Assembly (NCBI RefSeq): GCF_032884065.1
Contig: NC_088872.1
Location: 1,054,001 to 1,118,000 of the forward strand
Direction of reading: 5' to 3'
Origin: Artemia franciscana
Taxonomy: Eukaryota > Arthropoda > Branchiopoda > Anostraca > Artemiidae
Length of the DNA: 64,000 nt
Shown piece after piece: positions 46,661 to 63,904 of this stretch. Position 1 is the first letter of the stretch, and each line of letters opens with the position of its first letter. The position numbers and the translations under genes are program-made. Below the pieces are notes generated by a model that was not told where the DNA came from, ran no database searches, and saw only the letters and a program-made list of their open reading frames with translations.

Positions 46661-49600
46661 TGGATCCCAAATAGTTTTTGAAGGACCATGAAATTCTTGT
46701 GACTCAATATTTGCCTTTCTCATCCCGCTTACAGAAGTAACACCTGGATGGCTACCAAAGCAAATGGTCAAGATGCCTGGCTTGACTACCTGCCCTCAGG
46801 GTTGTAGACACATTCTGTTAAACTATGCAACTAACACTCGGAAGCAAATCACTTTGAGTATTGTGTGTATGTGCATACTACGATTTTAGCTTTTATCTAA
46901 ATAAGATCTAAATCGGCATTGTGCCAGAATTGTGTCTTTGAACGGGAGAGAAGTTAAAGTTATTAATTTCCTATCTTATGTCAGGCCTATTTGGCGACTA
47001 AGCGATTGTCATTATTGGCGTCGCTTTGGTGAAGGATTTCAATTTTATCACTTCAATGGGCGGAATTTTCAAATTTCTGGAAACGTTTTTGATTGATGTC
47101 CAATGCGCCTTTAATATGGCAATCAATTTCTAGTAATAGAGTTGATTACGGTATTTCTTTTGTCGGAGTCTGCAAAATTGCGGTATAATTAACAAACGGC
47201 TGAATAATTAAACGTATATAATATGATTTATACCCGCGGGTTTAGCAAACAAGCACATTTATAAGGCAGTAGATTTGTTTTTTTGTTGTTCGATCCTGAT
47301 TTCTAGGGGTATAATAAAAGAAATGTCAAGATGGCTAACTCACGTTTTACGGACGGAGGTTACTAAATATCGTGCGTTTTTGCTATTCATTGGGGCCAAA
47401 CAAAAATTAGGTTCCCCTCAATTAGGTGGGTGGAACTGGGAAGGAGTAAAGAGAAAAGGTTTGAGTAGGCCAACGACTAGTAAGTCGTTGCGTTCCTCTT
47501 AAAAAAAAGGTTGAAAATGGTTGCAAAAAATATATTCTGGATGATTTAATAATTAACACATTGATACATTAAACGCAGATGCGGAACTTGGGTAAAATCA
47601 TTGTGATACTTGCAAAAGATGTTTCGACTTTTAAACCATCTGAATTGTTGGTAAATCCTGGTGGATGTCCAACCGTGACCAAGTAAAACCCGCCAGACAT
47701 GACAACTGTAAGGATGCTAATCTAGTCACTAGACTTTTGGGCGCAAAGTATTTAACAGAAGAAATATAAGCCATACTAGAGGCTTAGTGAAGCAGTCACT
47801 GCTTCACTAAGGATTTTTAATAATTGCTTCACTGAGGATTTTTGTACCTAGGATTTCTTCTGGGGAATTATAATAAAAAATTTGGGAGGGACAATAATAT
47901 ATATTTTTTAATAATTTTAATTAGAAGGGCTGAGAATTACAAGAACATTCAGGGTTTTAAGTGGGAGAGGGCCTGGGCCCTCATCCCCATCTCCTGGGTA
48001 CCTCCCAACACTGAAGGTAATTTTGTTCTCCATATAGTTGGAGTCGAAGTAGTGAATGTTGTTTTCTCTGACATGTTCAGTGGGGTTGCTAAAGGCTCAT
48101 TAACCTGTACTTTGCTAATGTTTATTATTTAATAATATATAATTTGTTTATTATTTAATATATTATTCAATATATTAACATGTCCTGGAATTTATTGATG
48201 AATTGTGGGGAAGTAAAAGCATTTTGAGAACTTGTGATTCGACTTGTGTTCATTAAGTTCTTAACACTGTTTTTATTTCTCGAAACTGCTTATCGTTCGT
48301 GATCATGCGCGCTTTTTCGTGCTTTGTTATTGCCATACTATGTCGGTAAATGTAGTCAATTTTAAAACGGTTGAAATTTCACATATTTTAAATGCTTTTT
48401 GGGAATAGAACTCGACTTCGGTTCTCTGTTGGGTAAATACTTGCTTCACATCAACCTGTAGGGATAGGAAAATTTCCGACGCATACAGGACGAATTATCA
48501 TATCCCCTGTACATCTAGTGGCTTTTTTCTGCGTTATGGACCCCTCCAATGCCCACAGCCCCAAAATATGTCTTACAGAATATATTCTAAAAGATACACT
48601 AGAATGTGCAGAAATATAGTTCCTGGGTATCATCAGAGGTGCCAATTCACGAAAATGTTGGGGGATTTTCCAAAATCAAGGGAACAAGGGGAATTCTTTG
48701 ACTTTCGATTTTTTTTTCAATTAAAATACCAATCAAAGTATTCTTCAATACAAATACCAAAAAAGTTCTTTTTAAATCTACCCCCCGCTTAATGCCACTG
48801 CGTATTGGTCCCTTGTCAGAATCCCCTCCATGGTTCTATGTACGTGTACACATCTTTGCTTATTGTAATCAAAAGTGAAACATACTTTCCGAATTAAACC
48901 TAAATATGTGTATTTGGTTTGGATAAGAGCCTACTCTCTCCGTTTTTGACATTTATATTCTCTTATTCATAAATTTTCTCATCAGACATAAAGAGGGGGG
49001 TCAAATTGTTTTTAGTGTTTCTTATCTTTACAATTGCATAGAATAAAACCACCATTAGGCCCATGGAATATTGGTGCAATTTCAATTCGTTACGACTGAT
49101 GTGGTGTGCCAACTAGCAAAATTTACAATCTCCTTTAATAGGGTTGTCCACAAGGGGCTATACACTGGTCAGTTTACAAGGATGTACACCTGAGAATCGT
49201 GCCTCCGACCCAACCTCCTGCGATTTGACGCTTCTTTTCTATGCCTGTGAACCTGTGTCCATTTTTTGTTTATAGTTCCGTCCTGCTTCGTGACTCCATA
49301 ACTCCAGTTTACCCGAAGCGCCCCAGTGTGTAACCCCTCGAGTTGTCCACATGTTAAAACCCCAAATTGAAGAACCGTAGCGAATTCGGGTATATTGGAT
49401 TGTTGGGCTTAAGTCAATGAAATTCAGAATAGCTCTGAAATCTTTACAACTTTTAACCTTGTAACCTCTGTGAATTGGTTTTTTCTTTGCCTTGGTGTCA
49501 AAATACATTCTTACTTTAAATGATAACTAATGTTTTAGAGCCAATTCTTTTGGGATATAAAACAAAATAATTCGAATATCTCTGATGCTGTTGTTTAGGA

Positions 49601-50413
49601 AATTTCCGATTAATGTTCTACTAGAGGAGTCTATGTTAAATATGTTACAATTTTGTGTGGCACAAGAGTTAATTGCAAATCCATGCTCTTCTTAAGAGTC
49701 CGAAGTGATTGGAGGGCAACAAGCCACCACCCACACCATTTATTTCCTACGCATCAGATAAAAATTTAGAAATAGCTATTTCAGATAACCATGCCTCCGG
49801 TTTGACAATCCCCCTTTCAACCCCTGGGGCAAGGGCTGTAAGCTATGAAAGTTGCCCCATCGTTAAGATACAAGATTTTTATTTGAAGGGTGGTCGTGTA
49901 AACTTTTTAGGGGGCTTGTTCAATTAGAAATTGAAAGTTCCAGTGCCCATTTTAAGATTCAAAAGTGATCCCGAGGGCAGCCCAAAACAAGGGTAAAAGA
50001 GACTTACGGGACTGATTTTTTCAAGAGTTTGGAGTCGGCTCGCTTTTCAGGGTTTTTCTATATTTTGAACTAACCCCACATAATTATACATAAGGTGATA
50101 ACGTGCATGTTAACGTGTAAAGGTGATAACGTGCGGGTGATATTATACTATATTCTGTGTTAGCAGGACGTGTATACTGGGGAATGGTTTTAGGCCCGTA
50201 TCCTTGTCTCGTATTTTTGATGTTTTCTTTAATTTTCTTAACCTTTATTCTCATATAGTCATATGCAAAATTACATACAGTCCGGTTTTAAACCTTTTGA
50301 GATAATTTTGTATACATGCCTATGTGGTGTTATGAACGAGTAAGGCAAAAAATTCCAAGGTGTCAAAACAACGTCAATCACAGATATAGATACTATCACT
50401 AACTGTATTAAAT
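46661..50413. other. Non-coding stretch between satellite and repeat copy B
   Basis: No supported gene. A splice-like CTTACAG at about 46735 is followed by an open stretch but no donor or TCF-like sequence. 47430-47500 holds NWEGVKRKGLSR, a possible LINE tail. 47785-47850 has a short direct repeat TTGCTTCACT(A/G)AGGATTTTT. 49239-49508 has an open minus-strand frame with no recognised domain. Confidence 0.45.
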
Positions 50414-52141
50414 AAAAAAAAACTAATTGTTTTAGCTGAAAGTAAGGAGCGACATTAAAACTTAAAACGAACAGAAATTACTTCGTATATGAAATGGGTT
50501 GTCCCCTCCGCAATCCCTCGCTCTTTACGCTAAAGTTTGACTCTTTACCACAATTCTACTTTTTAAAACAATTAAAAGCTTTAGCGTAAAGAGCGAGGGA
50601 TTGCGGAGGGGACAACCCATTTCATATACGGAGTAATTTCCGTTTTAAGTTTTAATGTCGCTCCTTACTTTCAGCTAAAACAATTAGTTTTTTTATTTAA
50701 TTTCTGAACGTTTTTGAATTAATGCATGCTTGGTTTTGGCTCTCCTCACATAAATTATTAAAATGAAATTTGTATATTAATTCTTTTTTTGGCTAAATGG
50801 CTTTCTCTTAGTTTCGATCAGACGATTTGAGAAATAAGGGGTGGAGAAGGAGGTCTAGTTGCCCTCCAATTTTTCGGTTACTTAAGAATGCAACTAGAAC
50901 TTCTAATTTTTAACGAATGTTTTTATTAGTAAAAAATATACGTAACTTAAGAATTAACTTACGTAACAAACTTTCATAATCTTATATTTTTATTATGTAT
51001 ACGAGGGGGTTTTTACCCTCGTTAATACCTCGCTCTTTACACTAAATCGTAAGTTTTGTCCCAATTCTTTAAGAATGACTCCTGAATCAGAAAGGCCGTA
51101 GAATAAATAGTTGAAATTACTAAAAATACTTTACCATAAAGAGCGAGGTATTTATCTCCTCCTAAATACCTCGCTCTTTATGCTAAAGTATTTTTAGAAC
51201 CCCTCATATAAGTAATAACCTCTGTTCGTTTTAAGTTTCAATGCTACCCCTTCCTTTCATTTGAAAAAACGTTTTCATATTTATTTTTCATTGTTTTCTT
51301 TTAGTAATGCTAGAAAATCCTGCGCCCTTTTCATTGAATTTTTCTTCCCCAATGACAGATTCCTCCAAGGAAAGATCCTCCAACATAGCCCCCGCCCCTC
51401 AGCCCCACCCCCAAACAAAATAAAATCCCCCTGAAAACATTTGTACACTTCTCAATAACCATTACTATATGTAAACACTGGTCAAAGTTTGTAACTTACA
51501 GCCCCTCCCCCAGGGATTGTGGGGGAGTAAGTCATCCCCAAAGACATAGTTATTATGGTTTTCAACTATGCTGAACAAAATGGCTATCTCAAAATTTTGA
51601 TTCGTTGACTTTGGGAAACAAATGAGCGTGGGAGGGGGCGTAGATGCCCTCCAATTTTTTTGGTCATTTAAAAAGGACACTAGAACTTTTCGTTTCCGTT
51701 AGAATGAGCTCTCTTGCGACATTCTAGGACCACTTGGTCGATACGATGACCCCTGGAAAAAAACAAAACAAAAACAAATAAACACGCACCCGTGATTTGT
51801 CTTCTGGCAAAAAATACAAAATTCCACATTCTTGTAGATAGGAGCTTGAAACTTCTACAGTAGGGTTCTCTTATACGCTGAATCTGATAATGTCATTTTC
51901 GTTTAGATTCTACGACTTTTAGGGGGTGTTTCCCCCTATTTTCTTAAATAAGGCAAATTTTCTCAGGCTCATAACTTTTGATGGGTAAAACTAAACTTGA
52001 TGAAACTTATATATTTAAAATCAGCATTAAAATGCAATTCTTTTGATGTAGCTATTGATATCAAAATTCAATTTTTTAGAGTTTTGGTTACTATTGAGCC
52101 GGGTCGCTCCTTACTACAGTTTGTTACCACGAACTGTTTGA
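50414..52141 (+). mobile_element. Interspersed repeat family 1, copy B (full length)
   Basis: About 1.7 kb with the terminal sequence AGTAAGGAGCGAC at 50441-50453 and its inverse GTCGCTCCTTACT at 52103-52115, ending GTTACCACGAACTGTTTGAT. The left end is itself a giant hairpin (50414-50694). Its arms carry AAGGAGCGACATTAAAACTT, GGGTTGTCCCCTCCGCAATC and CTCGCTCTTTACGCTAAAG. A second smaller hairpin (AAGAGCGAGGTATTT) is near 51140-51180. No transposase ORF. Confidence 0.88.
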
Positions 52142-55006
<2,865 letters not shown>

Positions 55007-55320
55007 AAGATAAGATTTATTCATCATGAAATATACCTACAGTATACATTTTACTATTCCCCCAAAGGCACTTTAGCCTGTAAAGAAAGGGGAAGATCAA
55101 CGAGTCACTTACTCAGAGAAGAACAAATTAAAATATTCATTTAGTCATAGAGAGAAGAGCAAAAAGGAGAAGAAAAAAAGATACAAAGAAAATAAAAACT
55201 ATAGAAAGCAAAACTAAATAGATTGAATACACTCAATTAATTAAATAGATTTGTAGATTAAATAGACTCCAATGAAATAATAATAAATATAATTATATAG
55301 AGAAATTGTAGAAATGGTTA
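55007..55320 (-). repeat. Possible LINE 3' tail, reversed
   Basis: ATAAGATAAGATTTATTCATC at 55007 reads on the minus strand as an AATAAATCTTATCTTAT end, a common LINE/RTE-type tail. The A-rich sequence to 55320 has no ORF. The end abuts a family-1 copy. Confidence 0.4.
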
Positions 55321-55905
55321 CGTTTGGCTGAAGTAGAACAATCCGGCTTAATAGTAACCGAAACTCTAAATTACGGAATTTTGATACCAATAGATACATC
55401 AAAAGAATCGGATTTATATGTTGATTTCAAATATATAGGTGGGGGCATAGAAATATATATATAGGACATAAAATATATGCCTTATTTTCGGAAAAAGGGG
55501 AAAACCCCCTAAAAGTCATAGAATCTTAATGAAAATCACACCGTCAGATTCAGCGTATCAGAGAACCCTACTGTAGAGGTTTCAAGCTCTTATCTGCAAA
55601 AATATTGAATTTTGTATTTTTTGTCAGAAGAAAGAAAGATCACGGACGCGTGTTCATTTATTTTGTTTCCAGGGGTGATCGTATTGACGCAATGGTCCTA
55701 GAATATCGTGAGAGGACTCGTTCGAATGGAAATTAAAAGTTTTAGTTCCCTTTTTAAGGACCGAAAAATTGGAGCGCAACTAGGCCCGTCTCACGCACAT
55801 TCTCGCCAAAGTCTCCCGATCAAAATTTTGAGATTTCATATAAGTAATTATTTCTGTTTGTTTTAAGTTTTAATGCTGCTTCTTATTTTTAGTTAAAAAA
55901 ACAAC
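55321..55905 (-). mobile_element. Interspersed repeat family 1, reverse truncated copy
   Basis: Read on the minus strand it contains the family's right half: CGGTTACTATTAAGCCGGAT, TTCTTTTGATGTATC, CCCCTTTTTCCGAAAATAAG and GATCACCCCTGGAAAC. The far end is TAGTTAAAAAAACAAC. The terminal AGTAAGGAGCGAC is decayed (AGTAGAACAATC). Confidence 0.75.
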
Positions 55906-58304
55906 TTTTTTTTATTTTATTGCCACAAGACCGTGTCCAAGATTTTGTTCGGGGGAGGGGGGCTACAGAAAAATTTTAAAACGTTTCAAAAGTTTGTTTA
56001 TATACAGTTTTGTTACTTTTCTCAAGTTTTACAATTTTTCAAAGTAGTTTTTTTTAATACGTAACGTCGGCGCATTTTCAATAGAAAAATGATGTTTTCG
56101 ATTGCACCTTGTCCTTTTACAGATAGAAAGTTCTTGGGAGATTTATCTATTTGTATAAGGTAGCAAAATGTATGATTTTTTGGTGCGAAATTCATTTTGA
56201 TATTGAAACTGTGTAAATCAGTGTGCTCGTGGGTTATTTTGGATAAGTACTCCTATCTCCACATTATCAATGACTAGTTTTTTTTCGTAAAACAAGGACT
56301 ATTTTAAAAATTTCTATGCATATAGCGTCTATCTAATCGTATGGATAATAAATGATTTTGTTGTAGCCAGTGATAATGGTAAGGATATGATGGGCTACTA
56401 GGAATTAACCTGCAAGTTGTTTTGGATTGGAAAATGGTAAATTTTTTATTGAATTTTCTCAAACCCTTGTGATATTTTTATTGTGCGGGAATGAGCCATT
56501 ATTTCTAAGGTACTGTTAGCCTGAGTATTTAAGGGGAAATTTATTTAATAGAGGTATGATGAGCTGCTTCTAGGGTTCCTTAGATGGTTGTAGTACTGAG
56601 TGTCCTTGGTATTCAAACGACCTTTGCATAAAATTGGGGAAAGTCTTTGACGTTTTGAAACTTATGCATGTCTGGGAGTCCGATGCATGTGTACGAGTTC
56701 TTGCCTCTATGTGGAGTAAGTGTATTGTAAACTACCCCGCATTTTTTGTCTGAGGAGCTTATTGTCTGAAGACAGTAGGGTTCTTTGAACAGGTGTCACT
56801 AAAGTATAGAACTTCTTAGATGAGATCAGCGTTAAAAATGCATGCTCTATGTAAGTCTAGAAGGCTATCCGGATCCCTGGAGATATAGCATTGTCTCCTT
56901 TCATTTCCCCTGAGCATTTTGTCCTGACATTTTGACTTCTTACATTTTGATATAGTATACTCAAGGGAATTTGCTTGTCGCGTGTTTTGAATGACGGGTA
57001 GCTAAAGAGCAACCCCTTAGCGGGTCGTTCTTATCTTTTCAGTCTGACTGTTCTAGAAAAGAAACTGCTGATATAATCATTTAGGGGTATAATGAGTTAA
57101 GTTCCTTGATTTAATTAACCAAAGTAATCAACCATTTGAAATTAACAGCAATAATTGTTTGTCAAGAGTTGACCATATCAACATTGAGAGATGCTATCTG
57201 GTTTTAGTTGTAGGAAGTTATATGTGTAAATAGATAAGAACTTCAGAGAGGGAAGGGGGCGCCAAACATCTACAAAATATAACTACAGACATTAATTCCC
57301 GTCTCTCTTACAAGGGATAGAAAAAAACTGTACTTGGCAAATGACCAACTTAATACACAAAAAGAAGAAGAAGAAAAAAAGTGAGCTTTAGGGAAAACCT
57401 AATAAATTACAGCAGCGATCGTGCAAATTTCAAGATTAAGAGAGTGGGAGATTTGGGCTTGGAGTCCGTCCCCGTTTCAAGCTTTTGTGTGCGTTATTGT
57501 CCATTTCTTTTTTTATTTATCTCGCTAAATATATGTTTATATTTAAAATAATAAGAACCCTTTTGCAGGATGAAATTGTAGTACTTCTATAAAAGATTTA
57601 TCGAGTGGGTTTTTCCTAAGTTTCATTCCAGTTAAATTTTTGTTAATTTCAGTCAAATTTCATTCTAGTTGCGTTCACAAATAAAAAAAATGTGATTATG
57701 TGTGTATTTAGACGAAAATATAATTTGCTTACTGTATAATTTGTGTGTATAATTTGGGAGGGGGTCTGGGGGAGGGTTTCGTGGGAATATCTTTCCATGG
57801 AGGAATTTTTCATTGGGGAAGACAATTTTCATGAAGGGGGCTTGTTGGTATGCATTTTTGTTACGTTTTTACGAGTTGGACAAACATTTTGGTTGAGGAA
57901 CTTCACACCCCCTAAATCTTTCCCTCTGGATACGGCCTTGCTACTGTCAACTTGAAAAGCTTACCTCGGCTAAGTTTCCAATTTATTAAGTTTGTTGACG
58001 GTGCAAGGACCTATTTTTTTCACTCATTTTATCACTCTTGCGCCATGCTTTAAAATGCCTTGGCTTAAGATATTAACTAGATAAGTTTATGTTTGTTTAA
58101 AAGAATTTCTAGATGGGTTTCCGTCATTAGTAAGAAATTTTTTCGTGTTTTGTTGTTGATATTTACTAAAGTTTTGTAAAACCAAATTTGACAGGTTTTT
58201 TTTTCGTCCAGACAAACAGAACGAAATATTTAATGCATTTTGTCTTTGGCAATTAGTCCCGGGCAATTAAACTAAAATAGAATATGTTCATTAGTAGACC
58301 TCTT

Positions 58305-58308
<4 letters not shown>

Positions 58309-58395
<87 letters not shown>
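58309..58395. repeat. (TA)n microsatellite
   Basis: About 87 bp of uninterrupted TA. Confidence 0.95.
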
Positions 58396-58399
<4 letters not shown>

Positions 58400-61300
58400 C
58401 GAGGCCCTACCCAGGGAAGAATTGATTATAGTAATAGTTTGTTATATACTGGCTAAATAAGAGCTTATACAAAGCTGACCCTAAAATCTGTAGAGAAATT
58501 TCTTTTACCTGAATTGATGGATATTAAAAGGTAGTGCTGTTCGGAACATCGGCAAAGAATTGACGTAAAACGAGAGAAAATAAAACCTTTTTTAGGTCCA
58601 TGTCTAGGCTTCTTTCAGTTCTTCGTTTTTTTTTTTCTTTGAGCCTTTTGTTCCCTCAGATTGGCTTTTGGTTTCTGGAATGAGGACGGCTTAGCAAAGG
58701 TTTTTTGCTGGAATATGGTTTTATTAATTTCTCCACTGGCAAGAAATTCCTCGTTTTGTTCCAAAGTGTACCCACTTCAGGGGTTTTACACAGTCTCTAA
58801 CCTGTTTGATGCGACAAATTAAGTCGAGGAGGATGGACTATACGCCTTGCATCGAGAACCCCTAAAACAAATGGAGTTTTTCCTGAGATTAAGGAATGAG
58901 TTAAAAACGTATCTGAAATATGTCGATTTCGTGGCCGGAGTGCTTTCATGTGTCGACCTCAAATAGGTTAATGGCATAGAAAGGAGTAGCAGTAGCATCA
59001 GAAGAAGTCGAGTGAGAACGCAGAAGATTTTTTCGCAGAAGAACGCAAATTTTTCCCCTGACTAAACCATAGCTATTGTGGCTAGGGTGACACATATTTT
59101 TGCTTCCCTGATCTCTCATAATATCAGTTTAAGCGTATTGACGTAATTCCACTACAGACATCTTTTCAAACACCATGTAAAAGCAAAGCAAGGCTTTGCA
59201 TAGCAAGCCTTGTTAAGATCGTAATAGCCATTAGGGCGCTCAAAGAAAATAGCCATGCCTGAGGTATAGTACTATCTGATGGTTTATTGTATTAACATTG
59301 CCTTTGGGGACATTGCGATAACCATTCAATGGTGTAGTGCCTTGTTAGCTCACCCTTAGGCTGCTAGCGCTAACGAGCATAGACAAAATTGCTTTTCAAG
59401 AAAATTTAGTTTTTTGTTATGTCAACTTCTCACTCTATCTTCATATGAACCATTGGGTGTAGTTTCTTTTTTTATAGGGGCTGGTAACTCCTATGAGAAT
59501 AACTCGATAGCCAACTAGAGTTTTTAGTAAATGCTTAGAGTTAAGGGTTGTATACTGCCATCAAAGGTATACATGCCTTTGAGTCCATGCTTTTCTAGTC
59601 GTATTGAAGTCCGGGCCCTGGTGCAAGTATCGGAATTTCTTAGGGAGGGGGTATAAGAAACGATATTTTGATAGATCAAATAATGAAGGATTAAATTTAT
59701 ATATTACTTTGAGTAGGAAGTGTCCTCTTAAATTTTTGGAGAGGGCCCTCTTCCCTGCCTTGAATACGTCTCTGTCCCAGCCACATTAAAGACGCTTGGT
59801 CTACTGCTAGTCTTTGGTTTAGTTACTAGGGTTTTGTCTCTGCTAAACCTTGACATAAAAGATCTAAGAGATGGCTGTGGTGGAGTAACACCTTTAATAA
59901 TATCGTTCCTGATTGAAGTCCAATGCCTAACAAATTTTACGAATAAAGCCGATTTTATCTTGCAAATATATATACATAATTTGAAAAGAAATATTTAGGG
60001 GACATTGTGGTTTGAAATTTCTTGGTAAAAGGGGAAAATGAAGTACATGTCATGTTTTATATCTTGACGAGGTCTGCCACATCCTTTCACTATGCTCTGA
60101 GGGGGGGGGGGTAATTAAATGAAAATGCACTTAGTATAATTACATCTTATTGAGAACATAATTGCATGGAACTTGTCGTGGCAGAAGTAGTTGCTACGCC
60201 ATGTTTTTTTCTGAAGGCTTCACCTTTATCAGCTAAATTACAGTGCTAATATGTCGCTGAATATGCTGAGCTCAATAGGCTGCACAGTCGTTTTTTTACA
60301 GTAATTGTTTTTTCATCAGTCCTGTGCAGTCATAGGCTGATATTTATTTGTGTTACATTTTCTCTCTCTTTGGACCATTATTAATTCGTTTCTTTCATTT
60401 CTTAGAACGTAGAACAAATTTAAACATTTAAAACCGTTGAAAAACTGACGTATTTAATGATTTTTATTTGGTTAAACTACTGAAAGTGAAAAATCTGAAA
60501 GTGAGATACATCTTCCTATTTGTCCCCTACAATTGCTAGTTTGTTATTATTCTTGGAGCATTGACGATCACAAAAATAAATGATATAGTAAAAGGGAATA
60601 ACGAAGAGGTTGTATCTTTGAGTTTTTTCTTCAAACTTTCATTCACCAAAACATTTAATTTGCCTGCTGTGAACACACACAGGAGGGAGAGGTTAATCGG
60701 GCAAAAAATCCCCCCCCCCGGAAATCACTCATAAACCAATCTCTGCAAACCATAAAATAGAAAAATTCCAACCATTCTATGGTCTTATTTGTTACTTTGT
60801 TATTTAGTGTTTGGTTTTGTTATTTATACTATGTTATATAGTATATTATATACTATACTATATATATTATAGTTATTTATATTATCTATACTATATTTAT
60901 ACTGCAGTTTAATTTGATACTTAAAGGAGGGATAGGGCTGGGGACCCGCACTCTAAAAAATTACAATCTTACTGAATCTCCGGTGCTTCTTTTTTAAATT
61001 ATTGGATAAAATGTTGTTTTTTTTTATCACAGCTCCTCCCGCCCCCTAAAAAAAATCCTGTGTACGTCTTTAGGTAATTATGTATAATTTTTAGGCCCCT
61101 TCTTAGTCCTCAAAACTCATATAAGATTACATCTTCTCTTGACCGCGTGTTTGTTGTAGTATCAGTAAAGGAGTACCATGCCTTTTTTTAATTTTATTTT
61201 AAAATTAAGATTTTCGTTTTTTTTTGTTTTCTAGGCTTGTGTTTTTATGTTAGTTTATATTAGTCTTTATTCTTACTGTCTCCCCACAAAGTCAAAAACT

Positions 61301-62470
61301 TATTGAATGTGTGTCGAAGGGGAAAGTTTTCTTGAAAATGAACAATAAGTGGTATCTGTCGTCTGTCGACAGATACCAGTCTTGGTTCCTGCCCCTCTTA
61401 AAAATTTAGTACAGTGTTACTGCACGACTTTTAGACCCGATTAGGACCATGTCTGGTTGCACTGTTTATCCTAGCTGATCGGATAGGTGAGTAAAATTGC
61501 CTTGTTCAAGTGCTTATCTATCTTAATTTCTAAAGTAGGTAAAAAGTGTGTTTTTTTTCTCACCGAAACCTTTAACACATTATGCTCATCTAGTGTTTCC
61601 CTATTTAGCAGGGGTACCTAAGGGGGAGATTTGTCTCCCTACTAAATCAGTAATGATGACAAGTCAATACTTTTAGCGTTTATTATCTTGTTAAATTTTT
61701 ATATAGCATAATTTTAAAATTTTTAATCATTTGATTTCAGACCAAAAGTGGAATTCTCCCTCAAGGGTGCGTGCAGGTGCAAGGTTTTTGAGTTTAGATG
61801 CCCTCAGAATCTCAAGTTTTTTTTTCAAATTTCGGTCCCTGAAAATATTGCCTTCCCGTGAAACGGATGTGTGTCTACACGTCTTGTCTGTGTCCTGATT
61901 AAAATTCGTTATGTTCATCTCAAGGAAGCAGAATGTTACCTGTTAATAAAGCTCTTGTCAGCTCAAGAAAATATGAAAAGCATCTATTGTCGAACTTTAA
62001 GAAGATAAAATTGTTATTCCAATCCCTATCCAACTTAATCTTTCACCTTCCATCGTAGGGGGTGGGATATCTCGGATAAATCCCTTTGGGGTTTGAATGT
62101 CCTTTCAAATACTTTTCTTGTATTTGACTGACATATTGAAGTAGGTGAATTTCCCTTTTTATCTATTTGTTTTGGTATCTACACGCCCTGTTTGTAGGGC
62201 GGAAGTAGAAATTGCGGCCTAAAAACAGTCACTATGCGTAAAATGATGGTTGCTAATTCTAGGGGGGAACTAAAATATGCTGACTAACCGACCTGTGTAA
62301 TGGATGCATTAGCTGCTAAATCAAATTGGGGACTTACCTTTCTTGAGGGGTTGCTCAATCTATATAACCTTATTACACTCTTGATAGTCAAATGACATTG
62401 AACAAGATTGGTAAATCGATTTAAGTTTACTTTCTAACGTTCAAATTAATCGAGGGAACACAAAAAGGAC

Positions 62471-62473
<3 letters not shown>

Positions 62474-62555
<82 letters not shown>
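62474..62555. repeat. (TA)n microsatellite
   Basis: About 82 bp of uninterrupted TA. Confidence 0.95.
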
Positions 62556-62557
<2 letters not shown>

Positions 62558-63904
62558 TTTAGAAAACCGGTTTCATAGCCACAAAGCCAAGTGACAGAAT
62601 GCTCTGGACTTATTTGGGCTATATATTGACACAATTGGGTGTGGGGGTAAAGTATTTGGACAGCATGGAGTTAGAAAACAATTCTTACTTTATTTATGCA
62701 GAATGATTTTAGCTAACTCATTTTGCACGTAAACCCGCTATACTTTACCCCCTCCCCTAATTTGCAAATATATAGGCCTATCCTAAATTGTATGTCCAAT
62801 GCATTCTGTCACCCCGGCGTACGTCCATGTGATAATTGCAACATAATTGATAGGTATAAAAAAATCGGGGTAAATCTCAATGTACGACAATAAAAAAAAA
62901 AATCTAAAAAAATATCATTGCCGCTGGTTAAAAAAAAGAATCATCAGTACTTAGCAGTTCAGGCTGCATATGTTATAATGCTAGGCTCAATAGTCAAGAG
63001 AGCGGGTTCATTAAATTCTAAAAAAAATGTATATTATTCAGTCGTCCTTTTTCATTGTGTAAGAACTTCGGGGAAAGTCCTTCACAAAGTGTTAGATATT
63101 ATAAAAACTCAAAAGAAATTAATAAATAGAATGAATCGATTTAGCTTCTGAGTGGCCCATGCGGAGAATCTAACTAAAAAAGTTGAAAATGTACACCAAT
63201 TTGTTTTATCTTGGAGGGTCTTATATACCACCATCTGCCTGACCAATTCCTTCTAGAATTCTTGAAATGGCTCTACAAAGGCAATAAAACAGTTCTTCGA
63301 GTATCTGTTAGGAATTTGAGAATTTTCTTTGCAGAGAGAGAGGACAAAGCAATAAAAACGGTGATAGACTAGGTTCTATAGCCCCTGTAAAAATGTCCGT
63401 GACAAATTGGTTTTTCAATTGATATTTGATACGCATGAAAAAGTCGAAAGAGGCTAATTTCACCGGCTTATTTTACACGGTAGTCGAATATAAAAGCAGT
63501 TTTTTTTTTTAATGAATGAAAAAAAATAAATAATAAACGTTACCATGACCTCACAAAGGCACAAATGCTTCCTGAAGTCAAATATTTTTAGATCCAGAAA
63601 TCTTTAAGCTAATTTATGGCCTTCTGGTTTAGGGGTTTAAGGTTTAGGAGGCCTCAAATTCCAACTTTTGTTGAATGCCTGGGTGCTTCTCATTCAAATT
63701 ATTAAATAAATTTTTTGTTACCCCCCTCCAAAATCCTCTTTTGTTAATTCCTCCATCCCGAAATCCTCTTTCATTAACCCCCCCTCGAAACCTTCTTTCC
63801 TTCTATTCCTCCGCACACTGGACACGTGCCGGATTCATAATGTTTCTATTTTTTTACTACCCATGTCTGTCATCACTTTGATTGCTCTTTTTACAGAGAT
63901 TGCT

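Larger units (their letters stand above)
55906..63904. other. Long non-coding stretch
   Basis: No supported gene or exon. Contains a partial family-1 piece at 57760-57930 (TCCATGGAGGAATTTTTCAT), (TA)n arrays at 58309-58395 and 62474-62555, poly-G/C runs (60102, 60711) and a palindromic GTCGTCTGTCGACAGATACC stretch near 61355-61377. Open frames (for example 62918-63151) lack domains and are not called. Confidence 0.5.

Noticed and set aside
46736..46800. Candidate exon after CCCGCTTACAG
   Set aside because: The phase required after TCF exon 3 hits a stop in the second codon, and no donor or TCF-like sequence follows.
62918..63151. 77-codon Lys/Val-rich frame that looks protein-like
   Set aside because: No ATG start, no recognisable family, and no splice context; composition alone was not enough to call it.
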